In this document: positions 63,590-64,000 of the stretch, in pieces
How the letters are laid out: each line of letters begins with the position of its first letter
Position numbering within the stretch: position 1 is the first letter of the stretch
NCBI RefSeq assembly: GCF_900108875.1
Contig: NZ_FNYJ01000003.1
Coordinates: 579,969 to 643,968 of the forward strand
Source: Pseudomonas sp. NFR16
GTDB lineage: Bacteria > Pseudomonadota > Gammaproteobacteria > Pseudomonadales > Pseudomonadaceae
DNA length: 64,000 nucleotides
Direction: 5' to 3'
Notes under the pieces: generated by a model
The model's database searches: none
Seen by the model: only the letters and a program-made list of their open reading frames with translations
Told to the model about the DNA's origin: nothing
Position numbers and translations under genes: made by a program

Positions 63590-63772
63590 ATGAACTTCAA
63601 TATCTTCTCCATCATCGCCGCGTCCGCCATCTCCGCTACTGTTGCATTGCCTGCCAGTGCCAGTGCTGAAGTGACCGACAAAAAAATCAGCTCGACCCAG
63701 AGCTACACTCCGAGGTACCTGCAACAAAGCGCCAACTTCTATGCCGCTCTGGATCACAAGACCCAGCAATGA
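63590..63772 (+). CDS. Tiny secreted protein
   Basis: The 60-residue product has a signal peptide (MNFNIFSIIAASAISATVAL, cleavage after ASA or SAE), leaving about 33 residues: EVTDKKISSTQSYTPRYLQQ and a short Gln-ending tail. GAGGT lies seven bases before ATG 63590. There is no cysteine. A large inverted repeat follows. Function unknown. Confidence 0.7.
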   Translation: MNFNIFSIIAASAISATVALPASASAEVTDKKISSTQSYTPRYLQQSANFYAALDHKTQQ

Positions 63773-63804
63773 CAAGCACGTTTGATGAAAGTCCTGTTCG
63801 ATGT

Positions 63805-63851
63805 AAATCCATTCCCCGTTAAAGACGTAAACGATACCGGGGAATGGATTT
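63805..63851. terminator. Perfect 14-bp inverted repeat after the tiny secreted-protein gene
   Basis: AAATCCATTCCCCG / CGGGGAATGGATTT with a 19-base centre. The A/T outer arms give a short T run, so it can end transcription on the plus strand, or it may be the remnant end of a small mobile element. Confidence 0.6.
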
Positions 63852-63896
63852 GTAAGAACGCACCACCGAACAGTAAAACAGCCTTGCAGTAACACG

Positions 63897-64000
63897 AACG
63901 CTTTCGCGAGCAAATTCGCTTGAACAGGTTGATGCGACCCGCTGACCACTGCGTGTCAGGCCATGTGTCAAGTGTAGGCGAGCTTGCTCGCGAAAGCGTT
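63897..64000. repeat. REP elements at the window edge
   Basis: AACGCTTTCGCGAGCAAATT at 63897 and GTGTAGGCGAGCTTGCTCGC at 63972 are opposed arms of the GCGAGCTTGCTCGCGA family. The right arm ends with the window, so the element may continue. Confidence 0.75.

Overview
The window is a piece of a Pseudomonas chromosome. The evidence is the gene content: the phh operon with phhR, the aot/argR/aru arginine transport and catabolism block, rsmA followed by tRNA-Ser and tRNA-Arg genes, amrZ, a membrane-type mqo, and several families of GTAGG-type REP/BIME palindromes in the intergenic gaps. Base composition and codon use look even across the window. No insertion sequence, prophage, integrase, CRISPR array or rRNA operon is visible. 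The species cannot be fixed from the sequence alone; a fluorescent, plant- or soil-associated Pseudomonas fits best.

Layout. 1-2.8 kb: scpA (3' end), scpB, a small Cys-rich DUF1289 protein and rluB. 2.8-4.0 kb: a two-gene minus-strand cassette, made of a 45-residue acidic-leader peptide, a strong terminator, then an M29-like metallopeptidase; it looks like a peptide-maturation locus. 4.5-8.2 kb: an aromatic amino acid permease, a frameshifted arfB, an MFS transporter and a small ORF. 8.6-12.8 kb: phhC-phhB-phhA (phenylalanine to tyrosine to 4-hydroxyphenylpyruvate) and the divergent regulator phhR. 12.9-17.4 kb: a 1500-residue toxin-like protein ending in a deaminase-fold domain, with no neighbouring immunity gene. 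17.6-20.3 kb: a DUF2790 protein and acs.

21.2-35.1 kb is one functional unit for arginine. It holds the aotJQMOP importer, the regulator argR, and aruC-F-G-D-B-(small acidic protein)-aruE, the arginine succinyltransferase pathway. ArgR-type sites TGTCGC-N8-AA lie before aotJ and aruC. Next come a second lumazine synthase gene under an FMN riboswitch, ltaE, alaS, lysC (with an internal start for a beta subunit), rsmA and three tRNAs.

42-53 kb carries mgtE, amrZ, two small minus-strand membrane or secreted proteins, tRNA-Arg(CCT), mqo, a chemoreceptor behind a near-perfect FliA promoter, and a response-regulator/TPR plus histidine-kinase pair preceded by a consensus sigma-54 promoter. 53-61.7 kb is a sugar-acid (pentonate) catabolic cluster: a GntR regulator, an IlvD/Edd-family dehydratase, a FAH-family enzyme, a 2-oxoglutarate semialdehyde dehydrogenase and two anion symporters. 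Together these should feed a pentonate into 2-oxoglutarate without aldol cleavage. The window closes with a small acidic protein, an exported lactonase-type beta-propeller and a tiny secreted protein.

The items most worth following up are the peptide/M29 cassette, the deaminase-tipped giant protein, and the FMN riboswitch carrying a terminator-like hairpin inside its aptamer.
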